The translations under genes were made by a program, and so were the position numbers. Below are positions 1 to 12,700 of a stretch of 64,000 bases of DNA, piece by piece. Source of the stretch: Sipunculus nudus. Its lineage: Eukaryota > Annelida > Sipuncula > Golfingiida > Sipunculidae. The stretch is from positions 65,282,417 to 65,346,416 of the forward strand of contig CM049319.1 of assembly GCA_026874595.1 (NCBI GenBank), written 5' to 3'. A model generated the notes under the pieces. It was not told the DNA's origin, ran no database searches, and saw only the letters and a program-made list of their open reading frames with translations. Position 1 is the first letter of the stretch; each line of letters starts with the position of its first letter.

Positions 1-1190
1 GTCAAGGTCACAGGACACATCTTTAAAAAGATGTGGATGCATTTTAAGCCAAACTTTCATCCCAGGTCTTCCATCTTGAATATATAGCTCACTTGCCAAT
101 AGTGGATAATCCATATAAATTTTGGGGTCACAAGATCAAAGGTCAAGGCCACAGGAGCTATCTGTCCAAAAATTAGTTTCTGGATGATAATTCCTTCTTT
201 TATTGATGTATGGATTTCAAACTTGACTTGTATTTGACCCATTGGAAAAGCAAGACCCGACTTGAATTGGAGTCATGAGGTCAAAGGTCAAGGTCACAGG
301 AAACCTTTAAAAAGGTTGTGGATGCAATTTCAGCCAAATAATTCATCTCAGATCTTTCATCTTGCACATATAGTTCACCTGCTAAGAGTGGAAGACCCCT
401 ATCAATTTTGAGGTCACAAGGTCAAAGGTGAAGGTCACAGGAGCCATCTGTCCAAAAATTAGTTTCTGGATGATAATTCCTGCTTTTATTGATGTATGGA
501 ATTCAAACTTGACTTGTATATGTCCCATTGGAAAAGCAAGACCTGAAATGATTTTGGGGTCATGAGGTCAAAGGTCAAGGTCACAGGACACATCTTTGAA
601 AAGATGTGGATGCATTTTCAGCCGAACATTCATCTCAGATCTTTCATCTTGCACATATAGTTCACCTGCCAAGAGAGGAAGAATCCTATCAATTTTGAGG
701 TCACAAGGTCAAAAATGAAGGTCACAGGAGCCATCTGTCCAAAAATTAGTTTCTGGATGATAATTCCTTCTTTTATTGATGTATGGATTTCAAACTTGAC
801 TTGTATTTGACCCATTGGAAAAGCAAGACCCGAATTGATTTTGGGTCATGAGGTCAAAGGTCAAGGTCACAGGACACATCTTTATAAAGACTGTGGATGC
901 ATTTTCTGCCAAACAATTCATCTCAGATCTTTCATCTTGCACATATAGTTCACCTGCCAAGAGTGAAGAACCCCTATCAATTTTGAGGTCACAAGGTCAA
1001 AGGTGAAGGTCACAGGAGCCATCTGTCCAAAAATTAGTTTCTGGATGATAATTCCTGCTTTTATTGATGTATGGTTTTCAAACTTGACTTGCATATGTCC
1101 CATTGGAAAAGTAAGACCCAAATTGATTTTTTCATGAGGTCAAAGGTCAAGGTCACAGGACACATCTTTAAAAAGATCAAGGTCACAGGA
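1..1190 (+). repeat. 288-bp satellite with AGGTCA direct repeats, array 1
   Basis: The anchor tctgtccaaaaattag recurs at 161, 447, 734 and 1022, a period of 286-288. Each unit holds two AAGGTCA-N-AAGGTCAC blocks. Units alternate between TATTTGACCC and TATATGTCCC variants, giving a dimer of about 575 bp. Short ORFs through it are incidental. Confidence 0.9.
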
Positions 1191-1346
1191 CCAACATCTT
1201 CAACAAGATTGTGGATTGTTAGATGGAAGAAACAATAAATATGCCAAGTGTCAGTATATGCTGCTTAAAATGGGGGTCGTTCTTAAAGGGGGGGGGCTAC
1301 TATGTCTGGGGATACTCTGGCACCTGCGGTGCCAAGAAATGTCTAG
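1..1346 (+). mobile_element. Helitron-like family I element, 3' part (continues left of window)
   Basis: Four to five 287-bp satellite units followed by a unique tail, a GTCTGGGGATAC motif, the hairpin GGCACC-TGC-GGTGCC at 1319-1333 and a terminal CTAG at 1343-1346 followed by T. A 3' hairpin about 10 nt before CTRR, with insertion before T, is the Helitron hallmark. The same tail occurs at 19062 and, inverted, at 33507, which fixes the boundary. Non-autonomous: no Rep/helicase seen. Confidence 0.65.
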
Positions 1347-1920
1347 TTTCAGTTTTATAATCTTGACCTTAAAAAGAAGAAATAGACATTTTTTTTGCTG
1401 GCTTATAATTTTGACATTGAAAGATAACTTCCCTGAATATTTGTATTGTCTTAGGGCATTTAAATAATCACAAGTCTGCCAGCCACTAGGTTTATATAAA
1501 TGATCTATTTAACAGGACAAAATTAACACCATTTATGAAATTACCATATGAGGATGATCATATTGTGCATTTAGTTACCCAAGGGGACGCCCTTCTCATT
1601 CCTTGGTGGGATAATGAATTTTGTTTTTTAGTACATGTTAATATCATAGGATGTGTTTCCCAGGTCAGATGTGATGCTTATACAGTGAAACCTGTGTTAT
1701 GAGTCCACCCATGGGACTAGCAAAAGTGGTCTTTATTCACAGGTGGTCTTATTAAACAGGCCAGTTATAACCAATGTACATGTATTCTGTTCACTCAAGG
1801 GTGTGATCTTAATAGACAGGTGGTCTTACAAGGCAGGTGGTCTGTCAGACAGGCTATACCGAATATATCAGTTTAATATAAATTATTTGTAGTATTTATC
1901 ACTATGAGTGATGGATTAAT

Positions 1921-2640
1921 TGTATCCCCAGACAAATTCAAGGGATACTATGGTTTTAGCATGGTCTCCCTGCCAACCCCACCACCGTCACAGAAAAATC
2001 TTGTGAGATAAATAACTAAAAATATATTTCACGGATCTTTATCAAACTTTACATGTGTTTAGATATGGGTGCGAGGACAAAGCCATTTTAAAATGGGGTC
2101 ATGAGCATAAACAGGATAGTGACCTTGACCTGGAATAGGACCTAGAATCCCATTTTTAGTGAAAATCCTTCAAAATCTTTAATATCTCAAGAAAGCTTGT
2201 AGTAATTGATCAAAAAAAAAAAGAAGACCAAAAATCTTGGATAGCCTTGTCATGTACTGGAATCTAGTGGCGCCATCTATTATCCTTTTTTTGTTTTCCC
2301 TTTTAATACCCCTATCATTACCACTTGACAATACTGTTAGCATTTTAAGTCAAAACAAATGGACATATTTTACATAATATGTACATGCATAGATATGGGT
2401 TATGGGATGAGTTCTGTATAAATTTGGGTCATGACCTTTACAATGAGAGTGACCTTGACTTTGAATATTTCCATATTTGGTGAAAATCACACACCTCTTA
2501 TGATATCTCCACTACTGATTGACATATGGATTTCAAACTTGACTTATGTATGGCCCATCACTTAAGTAATCATTGCACACAATAGGTTTTAGGGTCATCA
2601 GGTCAAAGTTCAAGGTCACAGAACCCGTATCTTCATTGCT
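1921..2640 (+). mobile_element. Family I element, 5' part only
   Basis: Starts TGTATCCCCAGACAAA with the imperfect partner GGGATAC downstream, as at 15878, and runs through the same leader (TTTCACGGATC, GACCTTGACC, TGGCGCCA) up to the first AGGTCAAAG block, where a different repeat takes over. The satellite and the 3' hairpin are missing. Confidence 0.55.
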
Positions 2641-3250
2641 TAAAACATTTCTGAAATTGTTATGTTACAGTTATTGTTAGTATGCTTATTTGGCTAAATG
2701 ATTTAGTTCAATTTCCTGTAATTTAGCCAAAATTCATCAAACCCAAACCATTAGAACAAACTTAATAGAGGGCTTGCCTCTATCATCATTTCAGTGAAAA
2801 TATTGAACAATTTGGCTGAGTGATCTTTGAGAAGATTTTCAAATGTGTTTATAAAATACTTAAAGCTCTTTCCCTGTAAAATGTTATTTGATGCAGATGG
2901 TGCCACAAAAAGCGCATTCTGGGTCAATGTACTGATAAACGATGACCCCCATACAAAGAAGGTCAATACAGGTGGCGCCACAAATACCTCAATTTCAAAT
3001 ATGACTCATATCTGTGACCAGCATTTGCATAAAATTTGGTGATCATAGCTCCAGTTGTTTCTGGTATTGTTATTATAGTATGGATCCTTTTTTGACCAAT
3101 TGACTTAAGTTCAGCTCCCCCTTTCTTGGGCAAAATTCACTGAGCTGGAACCATTCAAACAAACTTGGGAGAGATGGTTTCAGAAATTATTTCTATGAAA
3201 TATTGAACAAATTGGCTTGACATTTTCAGAGAAGAAGATTTTAAAGTTTT
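2640..3250 (-). mobile_element. Fragment related to repeat family III
   Basis: Contains phrases shared with the 28-30 kb region in inverse or direct form (ATATTGAACAA-TTTGGCTGA, GGTGGCGCCAC, AGCATTTGCATAAAATTTGGTGAT). The ORFs across it look like translations of this repeat and not a gene. Confidence 0.4.
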
Positions 3251-3549
3251 TTTAAATTTTTTTTTAAATGAAATCTAAGTAAAAACAAAAATAGCCAAAA
3301 AATAAGCAAAATTTGATTGAGTTGTTTAGATGACAGATTTTTTGCATAAATTTGGTGATTTGGCATCCAGGGAGGTCCATGAAAAACTCTTGGAAACCTG
3401 AAATTAAGTCTCTGTTGCCCATATCCTGCAAGCTTTGCTTCAGTTGATGGGGATACAACCTACAAAATTTGGCATTCAGATTAAAAAAAATTCCTTTTGT
3501 CAATGTCTCCCTATTCAGCTGAGCATCATGACCCCTTGGTCACTTGTTA
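3250..3549 (+). mobile_element. Family II element, 3' fragment adjacent to gene A exon
   Basis: Ends CAGCTGAGCATCATGACCCC-TTGGTCACTTGTTA, the family II terminus with a slightly damaged hairpin, only about 45 nt before the 49-nt zinc-finger exon of gene A. The interior matches other copies (GGAAACCTGAAATTAAGTCTC). Confidence 0.55.
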
Positions 3550-3594
3550 ATTAATCTGTTCCATGTGGTGAGTGACAGTGTTGTTTTATTACAG

Positions 3595-3643
3595 AGCAGG
3601 CTTAAGTGTGGAGTACCTGGTTGTGGGGACTTATTCCTAAGTG
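3595..3643 (+). CDS. Gene A exon: second half of RING-like zinc finger
   Basis: A 49-nt micro-exon between an acceptor (tttattacag) and a donor (gtaggt). It reads SRLKCGVPGCGDLFLS and ends in phase 1. Gene B has an exon of exactly the same length and phase at 42872-42920 with the same C-x4-C spacing and the shared core PGC. CxxPGC followed by a hydrophobic helix is how RING1 of RBR ligases ends. It is too short to be found without the paralogue; that comparison is the main evidence. Confidence 0.75.
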
Positions 3644-6600
3644 GTAGGTACACAATGTTTCTCTGACCCTGTCAGATATGTCCTTCTTTGTTAATTTTAT
3701 TTTGATAATTTCAATTTTGTTCAGAATTTAAATAGTAAGGATCTGCATGACATTTTTGTACTTTTAATGATGCATCTGTCAGCACTTTAATAGGAAGAAT
3801 AATTGGAGAGTCCTGGATGCACAGACCAAATTTTTGGGGACACATTTGGGATTTGTGTGTGTCTTAAGTGATGTGATCTGTGTAAAAATATGAAGAGTTA
3901 TGTAAATTCATTGATTAGTATTTTCAACTATTATTATGTATTATATTGTATCTATATATGTTTATACAAACTGCAAGGTTTTGAGTGTGTTGCCTGTTTG
4001 ATTCCCTTTCCATGCAGAGGCCCCTGGCAAAGGCCTTCAACACCAAAGTTTTACTTCAGTCTGAACCTAGTGGTTAATTTGCACTGCAGTAACACAAAAT
4101 TTGATTCAAAATATTGTTTTTCATATGAAGCTAAAGCACCAAGACTTTGTTGTCATCCCTGCCTGGTACATAAACATAAACAATTAAGTGTGTACCTTCA
4201 AACAAGCAAGTGGTGCAGATATCAATGGCCAAGGCCTGTTTACACTTGTACCTTGTTGTTCAGAGAGCATTCTGTCAATGATAACATTCTGCGTCTGACC
4301 AAGACACAAGTGTTTGTTATTGACCGTGTGTGACTAAGCCAGTCATTGTGACACTTGCAGTTTGTTATGGATGTGACAGCTGTGATATAACAGGGTTGTA
4401 TCCCGGAGCCTGCAGAGTATTGGGGCTCCCGGTTGGTCTTCTTAATGACTTGTGTTAATACATAATTGTTGTTGATATCTTTCAACAAAAGGTAACAGAG
4501 AATATGTTTTCACTCATGGATACATATCTTTCAGTATATCCTTTAACTCTTTGTATATCTCACAATTTGATATATTTAATTTTCAATTTAATTTTATAGA
4601 GAGGTGCCCCTTGTGGTGTTGGATAGTTGGCCAAATTTCAGCACATTTTGTCTTAAAAACGTTGCACTCTAGGCAATGTAAGGCAATCTTGTTTGACTTA
4701 CCGGTACAGGGCCTATATAAAGTAGTGAGAACAATCACATTGAACTGCACATCAAATGTCCTCCATACTATTGCAATAGTAGCGTCCCACACATCATAAC
4801 ATTAGGCTATGATTAAGGAATAAGCACAAAAGTATATATGTGCATGTATTAACTGCTTTGTATATCCCATCCCAATGATGACCAGCACCATATCCTGCTC
4901 CTGACTTGTCAGTTATGTAAACCTGTGAAAGACATACTTGAATATTCAAGGTCAGAAATTCAACATACTAACAAGAAGATTTACCAGCACACTGAATTAT
5001 GTGGGAACTTTTCAGTGGTTGATGTAACTGAATAAACAAATGTATTTTGCAGATGGCCTGGTTAGCTCAGCTGACTATAAGTCATCTGAGCTATAGTCGT
5101 GGTCCTTTGTCCGTTGTCCGTCCGTCCGTCCGGCCAGCTGTCCGTCCGTTAACAGGGCACGTTTTAAAACCGTGGGACCTACGAATCCAAAATTCTGCAT
5201 ACCAATAGATGTCCCCAAAATCTCCTACCATACCAAAAATTGGGTCATTAGGACTTCGTCCCTTCGAGATATTAAGGAAAAACCTCCGTTTTCCATAAAA
5301 AAGCCATTGTTACACTTCAAAGCTGCCTAATATCAAAACCACTGATCTGTTTTTGATCATATTTAGTATTCATATTTTTCCATGCATTTTCTGTGCACAT
5401 ACCAAAAATTAGGTTAGTATTGGGTATTATTTTGAAGTTATGGGCCCAAATATAATGCAGTTTCTTAAAAATCAGGAAATATATTTGCTCACTTAACATG
5501 AGAATTGCTGAGGCTGGAGACTTTTTTTCAGGAATATAACTTTATTTAATCAAGATTCAATTGTTTACCCAAAATTAGATCTGAATTTTGCAAATTTTTC
5601 AAGTTATTAGCATAAAAAAAATCAGTACCTTAAATTTTGTCCAACTTTGGCAATGGCACGTTTTTTTCCTGTAAGCACTGTTGATTTTATTTTCACAGCA
5701 TATATACATAAGGATTTAATCTTTTAACATCTGAAATTTCAAAGGAATTGTTTGAAAAGAGTAGCTTTTATTCAAGTTTTCATACACCATGTCTAGTGTT
5801 GTTTACATCTGGCCCACCTAGTAATACAGTCTTCACTTGCATTATGTAACCCACCCCAGGCAGCTTGCCTTGGCTTAGCTTGGCCACTACTAGCAGGCTT
5901 CCCCTCTGCACTGCACTCCCACCCCCCCCCCCCCCCCCCCCCCCTCAGCTGGTGCATAAACTAGATGAATGTTATAATTTTCTGTATTTTATCTTTTTTG
6001 GCTATGGTACATTTTAGATTTTGTATTGTACCACCAGGGTTACAATGATTAAAGTGCACATTTAATTGTGTCCACAAAGTGATGTATTGCTATGAAAGTG
6101 TGGATGTTCATCAGAGTACTCATTAAAGATTTTAATTTGTTTGACTTATAACTCATGGTTGTATCAGTTGTTACATGATACTGGCTAAATAATCAAAATT
6201 TATATTGCTGATCCTTTAGTTCAGTTCATAAAATTAAACATTCCCAACTCCAGTTTGCTCATGGTATAATATATTGGGTGTTTTGATCCTTGGATTAATT
6301 TTAACACATGTATTAGTTTCATAGTTGAGAATACTTTCTTTTTTCCTGATACCATTTAAAAAAATAAAAATATTTAAATTTTTCCTGTTAGTGCTGTGGA
6401 TTTAATTTTCACAGCATGTACACATTAGCATTTTATCTGTTAAAATCTGAAATTTGAAACTAATTGATCAAAAACTGTAGATTTTATTCAAGTTTCCAGG
6501 TACCAAGTCTTCTTTGTTTACATCAGGTCAGTATAAATGCAGTGTACTGGGCAGTTACATAACACCTTCAGGTCTGACCTACTGTCACTGTGAGTGTCTG

Positions 6601-6650
6601 GGTCCGGCTGGGTCAGGCAGTAATTACCAGAGAGCCTCTCTCTCTCTCTT

Positions 6651-6681
<31 letters not shown>

Positions 6682-6691
6682 GGCAGTCCAG

Positions 6692-6734
<43 letters not shown>

Positions 6735-9700
6735 CCTTATTGCCTCCCTTCCTCCCTCCATCCCATTCTGTTGACAGGTACTATAAACTAGATACATTAG
6801 CTATAAATGTTGATGCAATTTAGAAATGTGAATCAACTGAAATATTCACAATCACATGTATGTTATACTGTAAATTTATAGTAAAATTCGTAAACCTGGA
6901 TAAAAATCATGTAATGAAAAAAAGGAATAAATGCAAATATTGTTAATTTTTTATTGGCTCAGTAGAATGGGGAAAAAATGATTTGCTTTGTTTCTCCATC
7001 TTTCTGTCTGTTTTAAATATTTAATGTTCATGAATAAACTTTTTTTTATAAGCACTGTTGAATTAAATTTCATATCCTGTATGTATATGCAAGGGTGTTG
7101 TAACTTTCACCATTTCCTTCTTCATCCCACTGAGGCTTTGCTCCTTGGCACTGTGAACAATAGTTCTATGGCTATAGCATAAAATTTAATAATTAAAGAA
7201 AATATCTACAGAGAGACAGAGGCGTTGTAACTCTGATCATAGCACAACAACCCCCCCTCCCCCCCCCCCATCAAGTCATTGCACCTGTGGAGTGGGGACG
7301 TTATGGCAACTGTATACATATCATAAAATTGATAATAAAGGTTCACCAAATAAATTGGATCTCATCAGACAAATGTGTAAACTGTTGAACTGTCAACAGC
7401 TTATCAAAAAGGTAACCAATGGAAAGGCATGGTCAGGTCTCAAATATTATTTGCAACATTTTCTTCAATCATATAAACCAACCATGGCCCAGATTACCTC
7501 TTCCTCTCAAACTTTATCTACATTTCATCATATTTTTAATATTTTAACCTTCTAGGTGGTTCAGTAATGTTGACCATTTGTCCATAGGTACCTATGTACA
7601 TGCCAGAAATTATGTCAATATTGTGTAATATGTAGACGTGAGGGTCATCAAAATAATGTACCTTGTCAAGACCGATCTTGTTAAAATATCATGTCATACA
7701 GTCACAAATTCATAAATCCCCTCATCAGCATAGTTAATCATAACCTTGTATCTGTCAAATTGAAAGCTTGCAGTTTTCCATACACTATAGATCCTTCAAC
7801 AAATAGCCTTATCATCATTATACCACTGCTTAGTATACTGTCATTGCATTCATATTTGCTCAAATAAATTGTTTTTTTTCAACCCCACCCAAATAAATAA
7901 AAAATAAACCACTATATTTTACTCCATATTAATCCATCAGTCAGATTATTTCATATATCATTTACTCACATATTACATTATATTCCTTTATAAAAGCCCA
8001 ACATGACCATGATATTCATAAGCTTTTTCTACTCAATATAGTATAACAATGGTGATACATTTATAGTCCAATCATGATCAGCTGAGCGCCGTGACCCATG
8101 GGTCCCTTGTTTTTATTCTGTGACATTTACTTGTAGCAGTCAAGCTTTGTAAAATATATGTCACTGTGCCTCATCATCATAACAAATTTCTTAGTATTGG
8201 AAAAAATTAGACTCAAGAAGAATTTACTTAGAGTCAAGTTTTTACATGTTAGTACATCGGTCTTGCAATGAGGAATGGTCTCTGGCTGTGACATCTGATG
8301 GCAGAATTAGGTACTGTTAGACTTATGTGTCTCCAGGCTTGTGCAGTTTAGGTTTTCTTGGGTCAGTGGGTTAGTACAACAAGTATTGGTTATTATGATA
8401 CAGTGCCAACACAACAAGGGAAAACAACTCAACACAGGCAAAACAGTATAAAAAGGAAAATGGGAACATTGTTTGGGTACAGTTTATGTGAAAACAGTTC
8501 AGTCAGCTAGCTGGTGTCATGAAGAACTGCAGCTGTCTGGATTTAGGAGTGAAGTTTATGACCTCATGACCTGGAACAATAGAAACTTTTTCTTTTATCT
8601 GATTGTGAATTGTAGTACAAACACGCAAGCATGTTTATGCTCATCTGATAAATGTAGAATCGTGTCAGGAAGTCATGTTTGTAGCTGCTCTGAATATGGT
8701 GATTTAATGATATTTTACCTATGCTACAATAATGTGTGTGACTTGCTGATTAAATTCATTATTGGAATCATGTTTAAGAAGTTATTTAATCTAAAAAATC
8801 CAAAATCATGATAAACCTTGTCCAATTTGTTCATTTTAGAAAAAAAGTGTTAAAATAAACTACTATTATGTTTTCATTGACAGTAACACTGTATTATTTA
8901 TAAATAATCAAGAAAGAAACTAAATGTTCAGCTGGTCTTTTTTAACCTCTGCCAAGAGGATGTGTATTTATTCCCATTTGTGTTTGTGTGTTTGTGTGTT
9001 TGTTTGTTCATAACATAATTCACACAGTCATAAAAATTAATCTTATAATTATTCAGGGCATTTCAGGAAAGGCCCAGTGAAGAATTAATGAGATTATGTG
9101 TGGATCTGGCTTGAATGAATTTGCATTGGGAATATAGCCCAAATGAAAAAGTGAATGCAAACAAGTTTTTCAGAGCATCCAATAATAGGGTCCCCCCACA
9201 TGGCATAGAATTCAGATTTTTAGTTGTCTTAACAATCACTCATCATTTGTTCTGTGTAAATGACTAGGATGATTATATGAATAAGACAAAGCAGAAACTT
9301 ATTGGAACTTGAATCCATTTCTTCCCTGTAGTAAATAATTACTCAATTCTTGCCTTTGACTTTGAGGCCCTTTTGTTAATCCCTAGAAAATGCACCTATT
9401 CCAGGGCTTTAGTGTTGGTAAGAAAACATACATACCCAGTGCTGTGTGATGTTTGTAGGTGAGTTACAGAAAGTGCTGCCAGCCCTGTTGGCTGATGTTC
9501 TGGAGGCTGGTCCGTCTGGCAGAGGTGACTTGCTGGATCTGAGCGTGAGTGATGTAGACGATGATGATGATGAAGACGATGATGACGATGATTGCAGTGA
9601 GCTCGGAGACTTGTTCCCTACATTAGATCCTATGTTGCCTCCTCACTGGGACCGTATGGATAAAGATGAGGTAATGAGATGCCTCCTAAATAATGAACCT

Positions 9701-12700
9701 TTTCCTATAGAGTAGGATACATGAAACAAAGCCATGGAGGAAAACGTTATCTCTGAATTTAGTTTCAACACTGCACATAATCAGACTCTGGTTAGAGTTT
9801 GTGCCACCTTTTGGGTGTCACAATCTGCCACCCATAATGCACCTGGGCTTCTAAATACACAAGTGGCTTTGATAAAAATGTCGTGAAGAGGGTAATATAG
9901 TCCGTTCAAGTATGTTGGACATGAATTGCTTCAAAGTTCAAGGCAATTTTCATAACATGGATGTTTTTGTGGTAAGGACTTCATGGAATAAGTAATATTT
10001 TGTAAGCATGCAAATGTGAAAAGTAAACAGAAAGTATTCCCTTAAAACGTAATTTAATTTTGATTTGAAGTTTCACATTAGAGAGAAGTAGTTCTGGCCA
10101 TCCCACAATGCCCAACAGGCAGGGGTTAGTTTGAAGTTGAAATGACCTCTGACAGAATTTGTGTTTTGTTCCTTGCTGTAACAAGTACCTTCTGTTTAAT
10201 ACATTTGTACAAATGTTCCGACAGATGTCATGACAATTCTGACAGAAATCCTAGTTAATTGATTGAACAAAATTGCCTCTTATTGTCATGAAAAGGGATT
10301 CTATACATTCCAGATGTCAGTACTCAACCTGATTGGAGGGGTGTGCAGGAGAGGTTGAATTCCATCCAGTGAGGGGTAGATTATGTGTCCCTGTTTACCC
10401 CATCTGCCATCTTGCCCCAATAGTTGGCCATCAATAGTCTCCCAAGTTGACAGAGTGGACTGTTATTCAGTTGTCCACCCCCTACCTTGCCCCAACCCCA
10501 TCATTTACATGCACAGCATTTTGCCTTGGGCACTTATAAATTTTATCATAAGTTGGACCCAGGAGGGACTCTTTTTCCTGGTCAAAGTGTAATACAAAGT
10601 GCAGTTGTTGTGGCTCCTTCCCTAATGCTACAGTATCAGTCATTTTCCTTTTTGTTCCTAAACTGATTTTCCATTTTCTCAAAATGCTGACATTGACCAA
10701 TCGAAACTTATAAAAGCATTATAGGCAGTCCTAGAGAAAAAAATTTTCTCAGCTGGACTCCAAAGGCTAGGACTTCCCTGTAAGGTAGGGAGGTAGCATG
10801 AGGACTAGTGTAACCATAAATCAGGATGAAGTTAGCCCATATGTCTAGTGTCACAAGTAATAAGTTCAATTTCGTGTAGGTAGTAAAGGTAGGACCATAA
10901 ATGAACAATTCATGTTGCTTGCCTTGCAAAAAAAATCTTGTATTAATTATTTCAACAAGTTGTCCTACTGCATTTGATATTAATGAATTAGAATTTTTTT
11001 TATTATGGAAAATTGGTAACATTACTGTATTACTAGATGACCATATAAAGATGTGAAAAATATGTTTTCTGACGTTCATGTATAAAAGTAATAATTTTTT
11101 CATTTCATTATTTATCTTTTATATAAAATAAATAAATGTTTGTCAGTATTATAAAAGAAAAATATGTATTCTGACAAAGATGTATAAAAGTAATCAAATT
11201 TTCTTGTAAGTTTTTATCTTTTATATCGAATAAATAAATGAATGTTAATATTATAATTTACAATACGGACTTCTCACCACCTGTTTTGGTGACATATATT
11301 TGCAGAACTTCAGGTTGGTAGAGATTCCACAGTCCTACCTAGAATACAAGGAGGTAGAGAGAGCGTTTCACCTGACCATGTCTACTCCGAGGGCCCAGAT
11401 TACTCGCTTGCTACGAGTACAAAACCCAATACTGTGGCAGCTGTACAGTGTGTAAGTTAATTTTGTGTATTTAAATCATATTGACATATACATGTCATTT
11501 TGCCTGTCTGATTTTAACCTTATTGGTTGTTAACGATATATTTAACTTTTGACAATCACAGTATAAAAAAAATGTAATGCTTCTTATATTGCAAAAAAAA
11601 ATGCCTTCCTTTCTGGTTATCTAATCCATGTTAAGATAAATTTCTATCGTTTACCAAAACTAATGTCAATGAGCCACACATTCATTAAAATTAAATTGGA
11701 TAAACTCGTCTTGGTATATAAATGCTACCAGACTTATTAGAGCAAACTCTTAAATTTAAATGTTGATGGTTGGAAATTGGATGTCAAGAGTAAAGCACCA
11801 GTCTTATTTTAGTAGACAGTTGACCTTTGAACTGTGACCTTTGATCACAGGAGATGTAAGCAGCTGACTCAGGAACTGGGGCAGGAAGACATCAATGAGT
11901 TCAAATTGTTCCACGGCACCAAGTCAAATTTCATCAATGCAATCTGCCGAGACAACTTTGACTGGCGAGTGTGTGGGGTGAATGGGACCGCCTTTGGCCA
12001 AGGTAAATCACATTTATTGCATCCAGTTTCACTGCTTAACTTTAAGATGCCGAAACTTCATAATGCCACCCCTAAAATCCAGACTCGATGGTCCCATATA
12101 ATAAAGGTGCTGTATAGGCTACACTGCTGGCTCAGGGGTCACACACTGCAGTTCTCTACAGGTCTCCTTGTTTTGACCACTGCTTTGTCTGGCAATAGTC
12201 TCCAGGATTCACCACCAGGGGGGGCACAGGGCAAAGAATATTAATTGGACCAATGAGAATGTGGCATCACATTGTGCATCCTACTCCATGTTTAAAACTA
12301 GTAACACCCGCTCTCATTTGTTTAATGAACAATGCAGTACCATACTCTTGTCTGTCTGATTACAATTCTTGGACCTTTGCCATTCCTGGTGTGGAAACTT
12401 GCTTTACTAAGGAGTGGTTGAAGCCAAGGAGGTCTAGAACGGTGTATAGTATATAGTCAAGTCTCTTTTAAACAGGGTCTGTTACAGTTGAAGATTCCAG
12501 TTTCGAACAAATGTCTTGGGTACAAATGAATGAAAGTTAAAATTGGCTTCAATAAAAAGGAAAATTTGAGTGCGAAATCAAAACAGACTTACATGAAACA
12601 AACAGAAAATCACCCATATACTCAGATTTGTTATGACGAACCAATGACAGTGGTCAGATTGGAGTTGTCCCAGTTGTTTAATCTTTTGTGAAACCCAGCA

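Larger units (their letters stand above)
5062..8112 (+). mobile_element. Family II Helitron-like element in gene A intron
   Basis: Begins TTAGCTCAGCTGACTATAAG, then GGTCCTTTGTCCGTTGTCC with CCGT repeats and GTTAACAGGGCAC; ends CAGCTGAGCGCCGTGACCCATGGGTCCCTTGTT with a perfect 12-bp palindrome at 8092-8103. The 5' end and 3' end recur, in the same order, at 13741-19347 and inverted at 35716-32969. No transposase or helicase is visible. The middle includes unrelated simple repeats, so later insertions are likely. Confidence 0.55.

Noticed and set aside
3890-4333. 147-codon ORF with several Cys, possible zinc-finger exon of gene A
   Set aside because: Located downstream of the second-half zinc-finger exon, spacing of Cys does not fit, and the conserved phase requires direct joining of 3643 to 9459.
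5100-5150. CCGT repeats suspected to be a CRISPR-like or coding repeat
   Set aside because: Short degenerate runs at the start of every family II copy; part of the mobile element.
6514-6823. Leu/Ser-rich ORFs resembling a signal peptide or membrane protein
   Set aside because: They translate a (CT)n microsatellite; no splice or start context.
10708-11103. 131-codon minus-strand ORF in gene A intron
   Set aside because: AT-driven composition, no domain, opposite to the gene and partly inside a local tandem duplication.
11834-12244. Extended 136-codon ORF over the PARP exon at 11851
   Set aside because: Only 11851-12002 is PARP; the remainder is intron read-through after a good donor, and the ATG lies before the acceptor.
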